64,000 nucleotides of DNA from Silurus meridionalis (lineage: Eukaryota > Chordata > Actinopteri > Siluriformes > Siluridae): the NCBI RefSeq assembly GCF_014805685.1, contig NC_060902.1, forward strand, positions 8,275,786-8,339,785, read 5' to 3'. Position numbers and translations under genes: made by a program. Below, piece after piece: positions 11,203 to 21,899 of the stretch; the first letter of the stretch is position 1, and every line of letters starts with the position of its first letter. The notes below the pieces were generated by a model, which was not told the DNA's origin, ran no database searches, and saw nothing but the letters and a program-made list of their open reading frames with translations.

Positions 11203-11676
11203 GAAAATCATGAATAAAATGAAATAAATACAAATACAAACAAAAAATTTCTTAAAACTTTTGTAAAAAATTTGCCAAAAAGTACAAATAACAATAAAAT
11301 AACAATTGTAACAATACAATTTGCTATATCTCACTGATTTTAATCTTATCAGTGTTAATTACAAATTAATTAGAGCTTATTGGCAGCTTTGCATCTTTGG
11401 GTGTGCAATAAATGAAATGCATAGGGATGTAATGAATACAATAAATATGATGCATCTTTTAATATAGAATGATTGAAAGAAATAATACTGGATTCTTTGT
11501 TGTTCTTGTCTATTGATTAACAAGAACTGTAGCTTCTGTTCTGGTAACATACAGTTTTGTAATGTAAGCATTATAGATTTGAACTTATATTAAAAAATAT
11601 ATTTTATTTAGTGATACTCACTTGAAATTGCAGCCAAAGAGAGGGTCAAACCCAGGACTGTAAGAGCTGTTCTCAT
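3622..11676 (-). CDS. pmel: Premelanosome protein (PMEL/silver), 12 coding exons, complete
   Basis: PMEL is the type I membrane glycoprotein whose lumenal fragments form the amyloid fibrils on which melanin is laid down in melanosomes. Coding exons in transcript order: 11676-11622, 10277-10182, 9899-9753, 9370-9230, 9094-8933, 8245-7943, 7361-6867, 6572-6414, 5855-5753, 4603-4401, 4256-4166, 3775-3622. They total 2109 nt, 702 aa plus stop, with GT-AG borders and matching phases throughout. Seen in the protein: signal peptide (about 1-20), N-terminal region with the hallmark [21 protein letters not shown] domain with TWDFGD (about 205-300), an Ala/Val/Asp/Glu/Thr-rich repeat domain (302-466), a Lys-Arg convertase site (492-493) followed by [15 protein letters not shown], a Cys-rich kringle-like part (about 550-610), a membrane segment (about 628-649), and a cytosolic tail ending near ESRPLL, like the acidic dileucine sorting signal of mammals. 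Human PMEL is 661 aa. The start was chosen because it opens directly into the signal peptide. Whether this is the pmela or pmelb paralogue is not settled. Confidence 0.95.
3814..3884. repeat. (TA)n microsatellite in the last pmel intron
   Basis: About 35 TA units. The near edge is 38 nt upstream of the acceptor of the last pmel exon. Confidence 0.95.
4166..4256 (-). CDS. pmel: pmel coding exon 11 (membrane segment)
   Basis: Short Ser-rich juxtamembrane piece followed by a hydrophobic helix ([19 protein letters not shown]). Leaves in phase 2. Confidence 0.9.
4401..4603 (-). CDS. pmel: pmel coding exon 10 (Cys-rich kringle-like part)
   Basis: Six cysteines in [29 protein letters not shown] and GTFCINVSL match the kringle-like domain spacing. 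Ends ARLSVTVG before the juxtamembrane exon. Confidence 0.93.
4732..4801. repeat. (TA)n microsatellite in pmel intron 9
   Basis: About 35 uninterrupted TA units. Confidence 0.95.
5096..5140. repeat. Fragment of the MITE also found at 38960-39100
   Basis: TTAAGGTACATTTAGAACAG and the following AT-rich bases recur almost unchanged at 38982-39020. Lies in pmel intron 9. Confidence 0.45.
5305..5505. repeat. Degenerate minisatellite-like sequence in pmel intron 9
   Basis: The words AAGTTCCAGGGTT, ATTCCTGGGCTATA and ATTCCTGGGATTAA recur with drift, pointing to an old tandem array of a 14-18-bp unit. Confidence 0.45.
5753..5855 (-). CDS. pmel: pmel coding exon 9
   Basis: Encodes [19 protein letters not shown] through VDLTVTCQG. 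Enters in phase 1 and leaves in phase 2 (AG, completed by C of exon 10), which restores GSLPSEVC, comparable to human GGLPKEAC. Confidence 0.9.
6414..6572 (-). CDS. pmel: pmel coding exon 8 (convertase site)
   Basis: Contains [12 protein letters not shown], with Lys-Arg at the position where a furin-type convertase cuts PMEL into M-alpha and M-beta, followed by the conserved [16 protein letters not shown]. Confidence 0.92.
6867..7361 (-). CDS. pmel: pmel coding exon 7 (repeat domain)
   Basis: 495 nt encoding about 165 residues rich in Ala, Val, Asp, Glu and Thr, with almost no Lys or Arg. It occupies the place of the RPT domain, which carries the O-glycans in mammals. Clear 13-residue repeats of the human kind are not evident; only loose AxxDA/ATDA-like echoes are. 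Antisense open frames here are shadows of this exon. Confidence 0.88.
7943..8245 (-). CDS. pmel: pmel coding exon 6 (PKD domain)
   Basis: A single 303-nt exon holding the PKD domain: [20 protein letters not shown], then [14 protein letters not shown] and the [17 protein letters not shown] strand. In mammals PMEL's PKD domain is part of the fibril-forming fragment. Confidence 0.94.
8415..8760. repeat. Degenerate tandem repeat in pmel intron 5
   Basis: GGGAATATAGGGCACTG-like words recur about every 20-40 bp (for example GGGAATACAGGAAC, GGGAACAGGAATATAAAG, GGGAACATAGAACACTG). Probably a decayed minisatellite. Confidence 0.5.
8933..9094 (-). CDS. pmel: pmel coding exon 5
   Basis: Encodes [18 protein letters not shown] and [20 protein letters not shown], matching the family's segment just before the PKD domain. 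Phase 1 on both sides. Confidence 0.92.
9230..9370 (-). CDS. pmel: pmel coding exon 4
   Basis: Encodes [19 protein letters not shown] through [12 protein letters not shown], part of the N-terminal region needed for fibril assembly. Phase 1 on both sides. Confidence 0.92.
9753..9899 (-). CDS. pmel: pmel coding exon 3
   Basis: Encodes [19 protein letters not shown] sequence (here [20 protein letters not shown]) and ends with SQNCTIN, which contains an N-glycosylation sequon. Phase 1 on both sides. Confidence 0.93.
10182..10277 (-). CDS. pmel: pmel coding exon 2
   Basis: Carries the strongly conserved N-terminal segment [20 protein letters not shown]. Acceptor TTTCAG, donor GTGTGG, phase 1 on both sides. 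Confidence 0.93.
11061..11068. promoter_or_regulatory. Candidate MITF site (M-box-like TCATGTGA) in pmel intron 1
   Basis: The octamer TCATGTGA (TCACATGA on the other strand) fits the extended E-box bound by MITF, the known activator of PMEL in pigment cells. It sits about 550 nt inside intron 1. An 8-mer can occur by chance. Confidence 0.35.
11145..11197. repeat. (TG)n microsatellite in pmel intron 1
   Basis: About 26 units. Confidence 0.95.
11622..11676 (-). CDS. pmel: pmel coding exon 1 (signal peptide)
   Basis: Encodes the start methionine and a hydrophobic leader ([18 protein letters not shown]). Ends at a GTGAGT donor, phase 1. An upstream in-frame ATG exists at the head of the open frame, but it would put about 40 polar residues before the leader, so the inner ATG is preferred. 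Confidence 0.9.
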
Positions 11677-12659
11677 TCTCCAAGTCTTCCCCCACCCAAC
11701 AGGTTCAATCCTCAACAATTCTTGAAACGCAGCCCAAGTCAAGAACTTTAAGGAGTGCCAAACCTTTTTTAAATGAGCCTGAGCCTTTGTAATCAACCAA
11801 AACTCCTGACTCTGACATCATTCACTGGATTATAAATGGAGACTCCACCTATTGCCCAAAGGATTAAGATAATCGCAAATTTTATTTTAGCATCTTAATT
11901 GCAAAAATCAGTCGCAGGAGGTGTTAAGACTGGATTGGATCAAGTTTGACTAGGGAATTAATAGCGCAGAGAAAAAGAATGAATGGTCCCAGCTAGGTTG
12001 GTGTAATTGGGCTTAATGGTACATACAAAGTAAAGGAAAATATGTACTTGAACACTTTGTTTATTATTAAATATACACTCAGTGCATATTTATTCTATTC
12101 TATTCTATATTTCATCTTTCTACAAGTTTAACACACAGGAGGTGTTTGGCCTGAAATATTAGCATAGAGCCACAAAAATTAGTATGTATTCATAAGCAAT
12201 TACAGAAATGGCTTAATAAGAACTACATTCATAGGAATGGACACTATATTTAAATAAATAAATATATAAAAATAAAGTTATAGATATAAATTCTGCAAAT
12301 TGTACCTGGTTTCTTTTTTTTTATTATTCATGTTAATGTTTCATTCAACTAATAGCCGTCATGTTAAAAGTGCAAAGGCTGTAGCCAAATCAAGAATGAG
12401 TGAAAGAATGAAAAAAAAATTGTCATAGTGTGCTGATGCTATAAAAATATACAAACAAAAACTAGAAAAATCAAATGTAATAAATAATAAAATACATCAA
12501 CAATGCAATTTGTGCAAGGTATGTTAAACTGAGCCAATGAAAATTTTATTTTCCAAATAAATGTGCAGGGTTGCAATACAACAGTCTTGGTTGCTTGCAT
12601 TAATGTAACACATATGAAATAGAAGTGCAGAGTTTTAGACATTAATAAAATCTAAGTGT
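11677..12659. other. pmel upstream region
   Basis: Presumed 5' UTR and promoter of pmel on the minus strand. A TTTATAATC TATA-like word lies near 11831-11838 (minus strand), about 155 nt before the ATG. No canonical CATGTG or CACGTG box was seen in the first 500 nt. The remainder is AT-rich, without genes. Confidence 0.4.
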
Positions 12660-13140
12660 TTATGGAGGCAAATTAGAGATGATGATGATGATGGGTCCTT
12701 GATCTTGTTGATAAGGTCAGTTGCGGAAGTAGAGAAACTCTATGTTTTTTTGGTGTTTGGACTCGGCCACAATCGTAGCTGCCAGCTTCATGGTCCTGAA
12801 AGTGTACAAGTTGTGTAAGATGAAAAATTGTAGGCAATCATCTTCTTAGCAGAATGAATGACATGCTGCAGTCTGCCTTTGTCTTTAGCAGTGGCAGCAG
12901 TGTTGTAGATGGTGATGGAGGATGTGGGTATAGACTCAATGATGGAGGTGTAGAAGTGCACCATCATTGACTTTGGTAAGTTGAACTTCTTCAGCTGATG
13001 CACGAAGTACAATGTCTGGTGTGCTTTTTATATTCATAGAGCTGATATCTAGCTCCCACTTGAGGTCCTGAGAGAAGATGGTTCCCAGGAAATGGAAGTA
13101 GTCTACAGTGTCGACAGCTGAGTCACACAGAGTGACAGGA
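12660..13140 (-). mobile_element. L2/Rex-like LINE fragment (end of reverse transcriptase ORF)
   Basis: On the minus strand, VDYFHFLGTIFSQDLKWE is followed, after a frameshift, by FVHQLKKFNLPKSMMVHFYT and SSITIYNTAATAKDKGRLQH. This is the C-terminal region of fish L2/Rex1-type reverse transcriptases. Frameshifted and truncated. Confidence 0.7.
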
Positions 13141-13663
13141 GAGAGGGGGAGGGGGCTGTTGTTTTTTTACAATTCTGAAACTATTAGGTCTTGATGAAAT
13201 AGTGTTTAATAAAAAACAGTACTCTAATTCCAGTTTGGAAATAGAAAGTCCCCAAGTTTCCCATTTATGATTTCTTACAGTGCTTAACTGCATGAGTAAT
13301 ATATTTGTTAAAGTTTGAGCACTTGAGCGCAAATGTGCTCATCAAAATACATGTATTCACAGACAATTAGGAACGGTGGCAAAACAAAACAAATTGAATT
13401 AGGAATGTAAATATACATGTGTACTGAAGTAAAAATAAGCTTTCACTCACATGGCACCAAAAAAATTCCAACAGTGATAAAAAAGTCCAGCATTATAGTT
13501 TTGTTTTCTTGCTTATATGGCATAGGGCATGTAAATTAACACTTACATTAGGTAATATACAATAATTATAATTGCTGGTATAGCATGCCACACCATTGTT
13601 TGTGGACACCTAACTATTACACCCTAATATGGGTTTTCCCAAACTGCACACAATTACCCTGAG

Positions 13664-13801
13664 CAGTGGTCCACAAGCGTTATTGCAACATTGACCAGTT
13701 TCACGCAATATAATTTTTCCACGATCCTGGGGTGGGGTTGTCATAATACACAATAATGTGCCTATGATATCATATAGTACATATTATATGATTAAATTAT
13801 T

Positions 13802-13871
<70 letters not shown>

Positions 13872-13968
13872 TAATTTAAATACAAATTAAAAAATCTTTC
13901 TGTGTGGCACAAAACCAAATGATCCATGGTCCAGTACAGGTTCGCAGCCCATTGGTTGAGGACCCCTG
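13664..13968. mobile_element. hAT-like MITE nested in the Tc1-family element
   Basis: Left end CAGTGGTCCACAAGC and right end, reversed, CAGGGGTCCTCAACC form imperfect terminal inverted repeats of the CAGNGGTCC type usual for hAT. It contains a (TA)n run at 13807-13864. Target-site duplication is not clear. Confidence 0.5.
13807..13864. repeat. (TA)n microsatellite
   Basis: About 28 units inside the hAT-like MITE. Confidence 0.95.
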
Positions 13969-14155
13969 ATCTAGAGTCTCTTTGTGTACTGCACCTTTTT
14001 ACTTTTTTATTGGGGCATAAACAATAGTGTTGTGCAGGTAGCTTTCCAGCAGGCTTCATTATAACAGCAAAGGGGGACTAAATCTGAAATGGAATTCACA
14101 TATGGCTGTGATGGTTATGTGTCCACAGACTTTTGGTCATATAACGTATACATTT

Positions 14156-15124
14156 CTACAGAGTTTGAAAACAGTGTGATTGTCTGAGGTGCATCTTGCT
14201 TTTTTTATTCTAGTAATTACCTCAACTAACCTCATTGGAACCTTAAAAGAAAAATCAAGCTCAGTAACACATGCCTTAGTGTATTGTCATGTTAGCCTAT
14301 GTACACAAAAACAAACATGTAACAACATTTATTACACCAGTAATATATATTACATAGCATCATACTAATGTATCATTTATCATATTCAACCTTATATTCC
14401 TACTAATTATTCTAAATACTGGGAGCTGTGGTGATAAAGCTCAATGTGTCTGCAAGGTTTTGAAATGAAGAACTCCATTATATAGAGTGAGGAATGTGGG
14501 ATATGTGTCTCTGAGTCATGCTGCTTGAGAAGTGTTGCGGTGAAACCCTAGAGGCTGAATAGAAGGTAGGTCCATAGTAGGTCACGAGATGAGAGTCTGT
14601 CGAGGTCCATCAATGGTCTCTTTCATCATTTCACATTTTGCTCTCTATCTTTCTCATGCAAAACATTTTCATTTAACATTTAGCATTAGTTAGTATATCT
14701 ATTTTACCTCATATAACTGAAAATAAAAAATATATTTTGCAATCCTATACCATAATTCACGTATGTCCTGTATTACCTTGTTGACTACCATTCATTCCCA
14801 ATTTGTTGTTATAGTAATGCTGCACTTCTGTGAAGCCTCTCTGCAAGATTATTGTTGTGCTGGCACAGGTTTTTTCCCTAAGGAGAATTATTTAAGTTAC
14901 AGCATACATAGGCATTTTATACAAATGTGTGCTACAGTGGGAGCAGCTTAGGGAAGAGCCACAAATGTGATCAAATGGCTACACACATTTGACCAAACAG
15001 TGTGCATATATTACACTATACATTTATTTAAATTACGTAATTATGCAATTACTAATCTGCCATAGATTATCTGAAATATTCAAAAATACATCCGTGTCGT
15101 GTACATGTTTTATTTATGTAATAC

Positions 15125-15127
<3 letters not shown>
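14156..15127. other. Intergenic, no gene seen
   Basis: AT-rich; only short chance open frames. Confidence 0.5.

Positions 15128-15178
<51 letters not shown>
15128..15178. repeat. (GA)n microsatellite
   Basis: About 25 units, directly beside the left end of the Tc1 element. Confidence 0.95.
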
Positions 15179-15181
<3 letters not shown>

Positions 15182-16665
15182 CTCACAAAAGTGAGTACAC
15201 CCCTCATATTTCAGCAACAATTTTATTATATGTTCTCAAAGGACAATACTATAGAAATGAAACTTGGATATATTTTAGAGTAGTCAATGTGCATCTTGTA
15301 TAGCAGTATAGATTTACTGTCGTCTAAAAATGACAAGTGTCAATATTATGTGTGAGCACCATTAATATCTAGCACTGCCTTAACCCTCCTGGGCATAGAA
15401 TTCACCAGTGCTGCACAGGTTACTGCTGGAATCCTCCATAATGACATCATGAGCTGCTGGATGTTAGACACCTGGCACTTTTCCACCTTCTGCTTGAGGA
15501 CCAACAGGTGCGGAATAGGGTTTAGGTCTGGAGACATACTTGGTCACTCCATGATCTTCACCTTCAGCAAGGCAGTTGTCATCTTGGTAGTGTGTTTGGG
15601 GTCGTGTTCATGTTGGAAATCTGCCATTTGGCCTAGTTTCTGAAGGAAGGGCATCAAGTTCTGCTTCAGAATGTCACATTACACATTAAAATCAATGTTT
15701 CCCTCAATGAACCACAGCTTCCCAGTACCAGCAGCACTCATTCAGTCCCAGACAATGATGCTACCACCACCATGCTTGACTGTAGGCAAGACACAATTTT
15801 TTGTTACTCCTTACCAATGTATTGCCACACATGCTGGACACCATCTGAGCCAAACAAGTTTATCTTAGTCTCATCAGACCACAGGACATGGTTCCAGAAA
15901 TGTATGCTCTTAGACAGGTTGTCTTTAGCAAACTGTTTGCAGGCTTTTTTGTGAGCCAGCTTCAGAAAAGGCTTCCTACTGGGACGACGGCCATGCAAAC
16001 CGACTTGTTGCAGTGTGTGGTGTATGTTCTGAGCACTGACATGCAGACCTTTAGCTTCTGCAACCTCTAAAGCAATGCTGCAGCACTCATGCATCTGTTT
16101 TTTTTTTTTAAGCCAGCTTCTGCACCTGATGCACAGCACGAGAACTCAACATCTTTGAATGACCCTTGCGAGGCCTGTTTCGAGTGAAACCTGTCTTAGA
16201 AAACGTGGGTATGACCCTGACCACTACTGTAACTCAGTTTCAGGATGTTACCGATCTTATAGCCTAGACCATCTTTGTGGAGAACAACAATTCTAATTCT
16301 GAAATCCTCAAAAAATCTTTTACATGAGGTGCCATGTTGAACATCCAGTGATCAGAATAAAAGAATTGTACCTAAAGCACCAAATTTTAACTGCTCAAAT
16401 ACAATTTACACAAATTTGTATGGTCTTGTCAAGTAGACTAAAACATGATGAATAGGATGTGTGGCCTTTCATGGTTACACAATGTACAGTCACTTTTGTT
16501 GCCAGCTATTTTGACAATAATGGCTGTATGTTGAGTTTATTTTCAGAGGATAGTAAATCTGTACTGTTATACAAGCTGCATATTGAATACTCTAAAATGT
16601 GTCCAAGTTTCAGTTCTATAGAAATTTCAAATCTATATATAAAATGGTTGCTAAAATGTGAAATA
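15179..16665 (-). mobile_element. Tc1-like DNA transposon, decayed, with long inverted repeats
   Basis: The left end (TATCTCACAAAAGTGAGTAC, 15179 on) is the usual fish Tc1 terminus. The region 15211-15335 is matched in reverse by 16540-16655 (for example AGCAACAATTTTAT against AGCAACCATTTTAT), so the element carries inverted repeats of about 120 bp. The extreme right end has lost the GTGAGTAC terminus. The transposase lies between, on the minus strand. Confidence 0.85.
15346..16333 (-). pseudogene. Tc1 transposase pseudogene
   Basis: Reads MAPHVKDFLRISELE-like from about 16333, broken by a poly-A frameshift near 16095-16105 (KKKKQ). An open part then runs from 16139 to 15804 with HVLWSDETKINLFGSDGVQH, holding the first catalytic Asp. 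After a stop at KE* the frame goes on with KHGGGSIIVWD and HEHDPKHTTKM (second Asp), has a TGA where Trp is expected, and ends SPDLNPIPHLLVLKQKVEK, where the third catalytic residue region is. Several stops make it inactive. Confidence 0.85.
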
Positions 16666-16985
16666 AAATAGGAAGTACGTTTTCTTTATTAGAGATCAAC
16701 ACTAAATATACAAGAGAAAATAGAAAAGAGAGGTCTCTTAAAATGAACAAGTAATTTGTTTCCTTTTTAGAAAAATGTACATACATATACAAGTGATAAA
16801 GTGATAGTTAAAAAAAAAAGTCGGATTATTTTTTTTAAACTGCAAACAAAATTTAATCATGAACATGATTCATTATTAATTGCCATTATTACTTAATAAA
16901 ACCATCTAAAACCACCAAAATACAATTTTATAGTATTTAAAAAAATATTAACATTCAAAGCAATATTTGCATGTTAAGGAAAGGG

Positions 16986-17031
<46 letters not shown>

Positions 17032-17153
17032 CACAGGGTCATTAGCTGCACATGTGACTTTTCATGTGCTGATCATCCAAATAGTTCATCTTGCCCTTTC
17101 CATTCACCCTGTAAGGCACCTGATCAACCTCACACAGTCTCACACAAGCATTA

Positions 17154-17209
<56 letters not shown>

Positions 17210-17690
17210 TCACATGTGCAACTTTCTTTCTCACACACAGCTAACCGCAACTGAAAAGCCTCATATACCTCATGTGACCACAAGTGGATTAATTACTGTA
17301 AAGTGTGTGTCCAATAAATTATTTTGATGAAATCAAGTATATATCAGACTGAATATGTTATTTTACATGGACTGTTTATTACTATTTATTCATTAAAAAA
17401 AATTTCATCAGAATCATGATTTAACTAGAGCTTATCCTGCAAACTCTGGACACAAACTGAATGGGATGTCAATCTATTCACATGCTCATTTATAGGAGGT
17501 GGGAAGAACTCATGACCCTCTGAGTAAAAGTCCAATATCCTAACCACTGAGCTATGATGCTATACAGAGAATTTACACACAAAAATCTGATTACATTTTT
17601 AAATGCATCCTGCATTTATTTTTTGGCCTAAAGGTTTACCATCTATAAAGTCTTGCATTTAAACACAACTCTGCAGAGTGTGAATTAGTT
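16666..17690. other. Intergenic with two (CA)n microsatellites and a tRNA-like SINE scrap
   Basis: (CA)n runs at 16989-17029 and 17157-17205. At about 17470-17560 the minus strand has tRNA-like ATAGCTCAGTGGTTAGGATA and a GTTCTTCC stretch, a decayed SINE head. No gene. Confidence 0.5.
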
Positions 17691-19500
17691 TAAGCATTAC
17701 AGGAACAGGTAGGTCTTCACCCGTTGCTTGAAGTCTCTAGGGGAATTTTATTCCACCATCTCATTGCCAAAACACAGAAGAGCCTTGAAGTATACTTACC
17801 TCTTACCCTGAGAGAAGGTGGTACCAGTCGAGCAGTGCTAAAGGATCTCAGGCAGCGTGGTACTTGCTAGTAGTAGAACTTTGGTTCAAAAACTGTGCCG
17901 GTTCGGTGTAATTATCAAAGCCAGTGTCACAGGCCAGTAGTTATTAAATTACTGTAGTACAGTCATAGTTTCAATTAGATTCATGAGAATGACTTCATTA
18001 CCTCATATACATTGCCATTTTTTTCCAGTACATTTGCACTTTGAATACCTTAATCATTTTGCTTGACCAATACAGAATTTCCCAAACTGTAATAAAAAAA
18101 TATAGTCTGCAGTGTGCAGCTTAATGTTACTTAAAAAACATTTTAAAGAAATTTATATCAATCAAATGCATGTACAATGTAAAACAAGTAATTCACTTTT
18201 AGATTGATTGAGATTGATGACTTTTAAATTAACTAAGCTCTACAACATCATACTTCTCTGTTACGAACAAAAACTAAATCTAATTAAAAACTTTTTTTTT
18301 TTTTGGAGACCATACGGTGGAATCCCAGCAAAGCCACAGCTATCTGCAAAATCACCCATAATTTATTTTCTTTGTCAGCAAGCTTGATACTAGCAATCAT
18401 TTGCATCTGTGAGCTTATTTATACAAAACAAGACATACAGTATAGTGTTTTTCTCTTAATGTGTTACACTGCCCTGTCAGCATAAGCAGCAGTTTACAAA
18501 TAGGCCTGCACTCATGTATTTCAGAGAAAACATGCATTAGCCTTTACCCATGCCAGGTAAGCCAAATTTCACCTAACTAATAGGAGGTAGTAGTTAGTAG
18601 GTGAGAAGTGGCAAGATCAGTAATCAAAAATATTTTGAAAACAAACCTTGACTTCTTCATTCATGCTTGTCAGTTTTTCGGTGCATCAAACTCTGTGAGG
18701 TGAGGACACACCCTGAATAAGATACATTCCACAGGGCACCATGCACACACATTCACATTTGGGGTTAATTTATCATAGCTAATTAACGTACTCCTACTCT
18801 GCAGATTTAGAATGAAATTATACAAAGTTCATGAAAAAAGCAAACAGTCGATTATTCATAATATACTCAAAAGCCATCTGACCCGGATTTCAACCAGATG
18901 GGTAGATTAGTATTTTTATGACCAAGAAAAAAGGTTTTTATTTATTATATAATAAATAACATTGGCAATGCTCACACACTAATACTATAGATGAATTGAC
19001 AGCACATTATTCGTTAAGATGAAAATCTGTACAAGATATTTCATGTGCAAAAAGACTTTTTAAAAAAGTACTAGTAATAAGTAAAGTAATAATAACCTTA
19101 AAATCATGAAAAAATTAAATGCTTATGAAAAAAGTCCATATTTGGTGTGGCAACGTCTGACATGTTGGAGATAAGATTTGTAACATAATATCTTACTTTC
19201 AAAAATTTTTTCTTTGCAAGATAATGTTTGGGATATTTTTTGTACACAATCTGTAAATCATAGAATAATAATATGCACAACATAGATTTGCACAAAAAAA
19301 TGTGAAGGTTAATAAATGTCTAAAACAAGGGTTAATTTGGCATTTCAATGCTAAGACTATAATATCATGAAAATATGCTCTTCAAATTGTTTTTGTACTT
19401 TTGAATAACAGTCCTTTATACTTCTTAGCCTATGCGACAGTGTCAGCATACTTGGCTGATCCAAATTGTAGCTGATTTAACAGCATTTAACATTATAGAA
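17691..19500. other. Intergenic, no gene seen
   Basis: A moderately GC-rich stretch at 17700-17880 looks like an unidentified repeat. The rest is AT-rich without supported features. Confidence 0.45.
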
Positions 19501-20232
19501 GAAATGGAGTTCCCCTTCAGCAACTCGAGCTGTGTCAACAACGCTTTGGGAATGCTTCTGTGTTGTCCATGCTCCGAATTACATGTGTAATCAGTCCAAT
19601 GGAAAGCGTGGCGTCACCGGCTGTGTAATGTCACGACCAGAAAATTATAAAAAGCACATCGAGTGAAGCCGGTGCTAGCTTATGTTTGTTCAGTATGCGC
19701 TCTATATGTGTTTGTCATATGGTAAGTGGTAAGTGGTAAATGTCTAAAAAAATAAGAAAATGAAAGCAAGCAGCAAGAGAAAGCACTCTTTTCCTGTGTG
19801 TTGCTTGCTTGGGAGCTTTCTGACATGTACTTAAGTAAAAATTTGGTGTTTTGGTGTTTGATTTGAGACTTAGCACGGAAATTAAACAAATCTTTACTGA
19901 TTAAAAATATATTTTTCGGTGGAGTTTATTTATTTATTTTATATCGAAGTAAAGATAGGATGTCGTTAATAATTGTATGTTTTGCTGAAGGTTTTTATTT
20001 CGCCTCTTTCATATTTAGTTATTTATTTATGTATTTATATTTTTTATAACAATGGTAAAAACAGAAATGAGCGCTGAATTGATAGCGCTTTAATAAAATT
20101 CTGTGCCGTTTAAAATAATTGTTATTTTGACAGCCTAATATATATAAATAAAACCAAAACGAATTAAAAAAGTTGTTACCTGATGAATGTGTCCAGGCTG
20201 AACATCCACATATAGAACACAAGCAGAGAAAA

Positions 20233-20259
20233 GATGATGATGATGATGATGATGATGAT
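20233..20259. repeat. (GAT)n microsatellite
   Basis: Nine GAT units, giving a poly-Asp run in a chance open frame. Confidence 0.9.
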
Positions 20260-20613
20260 CAGGTGATCAGGAAAGTCTCTGTTCTCAGTCATGTTTACAT
20301 CACTGACTCCCTCTGTCTCATCCACGTTAGCTTTACCTCTTGTTGCTTTCTGCCCTGCTCATTCTTAGCTTTATAAACTAGTCTATTTCTGTGGTGAGTG
20401 AGAGGTAGGACGTTATACACCAGTGGATTGAAAAAAACGCACAATCACAGGAAATCTGTTGGTGGGCTGAAATTGGCACGCAGTGAAAATAAAAAATATT
20501 GACATTTTACCAAATCAATGGATTAAAACTAAATTGACGAGCGGTTTTGAAAATGTAAGAAGTAAAAAGTACAGATATTTGTGTAAAAATGTAATGAGTA
20601 AAAGTAAAAAGTT

Positions 20614-21099
20614 GTGAAGAGACACTGGATAGCTATCTCTCCCCGGGTGTCTCATTGTCACTTAAAACCCTGGCGCTGCCCACCAAGCCCCTTCAGAATA
20701 CTTTGGTGCCAGTGGGCAAGGCTAATGCCTCAGCAGGTCAAGCCACAGTGTTGCAGTGTTGCCTATCAAGCTGACCTGCTGCAAAAGCTGGATGTGGGGG
20801 GCATCTCGGGCAGCCAAGAGGTTCAGGAGCTTTACCATCTGGCAGACCTGGCTGTGAGGGCCACTAAAGAGACCGCTGGGGGCGTTGGACAGTCTATGGC
20901 CACCCTCCTGTCTGCTGAAAGGCATCTATGGCTCACCGTGGCGAATCTTTCCAACAGGGGATTGCTGGATGCTCCTCTAGTGGCAACAGGCCAATTCGGT
21001 GACTCCTTCAATACAGTTGTCGACAGGTTTCAGGAGGCCAAGAAACAGTCGGCGGAGATTCCAAGATCCACCGAGCACCTCCAGGCCTGGGAGGTTTAG
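20614..21099 (+). pseudogene. gag-like ORF of the DIRS-like element
   Basis: 161 codons open to a TAG. DLAVRATKETAGGVGQSMAT and ERHLWLTVANLSNRGLLDAP are the pattern seen in ORF1 of fish DIRS elements (RATKxTAxxxGxSMxxLxxxERHLWL ... FLDAPV). The N-terminus is not preserved, so the protein is unlikely to be functional. Confidence 0.7.
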
Positions 21100-21899
21100 A
21101 AACAGAGCATCGCCAGTCGCACTCCCCTTACTAGGGACCCTGTGCCGGATGCTCTGGGCTAAAGTCATGGTCTTATTTTCAATAAAAGGACTTAGGTCAA
21201 GAAATTCTGACACAGGATATTCTGGTGATTTTGCCTCATTATACAGAGCCGGCCCTGGCACCCTCAGCTTCAGTGAGTGCCCTCCTCGGTTTCTGCCCGG
21301 TACTGGACCTGGAGGACTTGCCACCTCTCAGGAGGCCCCTAGAGCTGCACCAGGCTGTAGCTCTGGCTCTAGGTTTACCAGAGGTCAGTCGTGAGAATGA
21401 TTCCCTTAAGAGACTACCTGGCAGCCTGGGAAGCTTTGCCAGACGTGTCTCGGTGGGTCCGTACTGTAGACAGATTCTGGTCTCTCCACCGAGGTTATAG
21501 ACACCATTCTCCAATCCAGAGCTCCCTCCTCGGGGAGGTCATACACTGCAAGATGCCCCCTGTTCACGGCATGGTGCGATCTGCACCAATTGGATCCAGT
21601 TAACTGCCCGGTTGGCCCAATGCTGGAATTCCTTCAGGAACAGTTTGTCAAAGGGGTTGACTTATGCCCCACTTGCAGGGCAGTCGCTGTGTAGAAACCC
21701 ATTGGGGATGCGTTTTCTCTGCCATGCCCGGAGGTTGAGACACAACCTACAACCTAGAGTGCATAGCATGGGACTTGGCTGTCGTTTTGGGGGGCCCTTT
21801 CGGAGCCTCCCTTTGAGCCCTTGGCCGAGGTGCCTTCCTCTCTTAAGAGAATGGGGGAACTTCAGGCCCTCTTTATGGCCCCCTCATCCCTGGAGTTTA

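Larger units (their letters stand above)
13575..14155. mobile_element. Tc1-family non-autonomous element with a nested hAT-like insertion
   Basis: The outer ends are inverted copies. The left reads TTGTTTGTGGACACCTAACT near 13597; the right, reversed, reads GTCTGTGGACACATAACC near 14128. The same family appears at 29707-30235 and in 47030-47250. The inner element at 13664-13968 interrupts it. No transposase remains. Confidence 0.6.

Noticed and set aside
14989..15303. Open frame with an Arg-Glu run
   Set aside because: Created by (GA)n next to the Tc1 end; 52026-52310 is the same kind of artefact.
21239..21514. Overlapping open frames on both strands within the DIRS-like region
   Set aside because: GC-rich remnants of the element; only the plus-strand gag and recombinase pieces match known family patterns.
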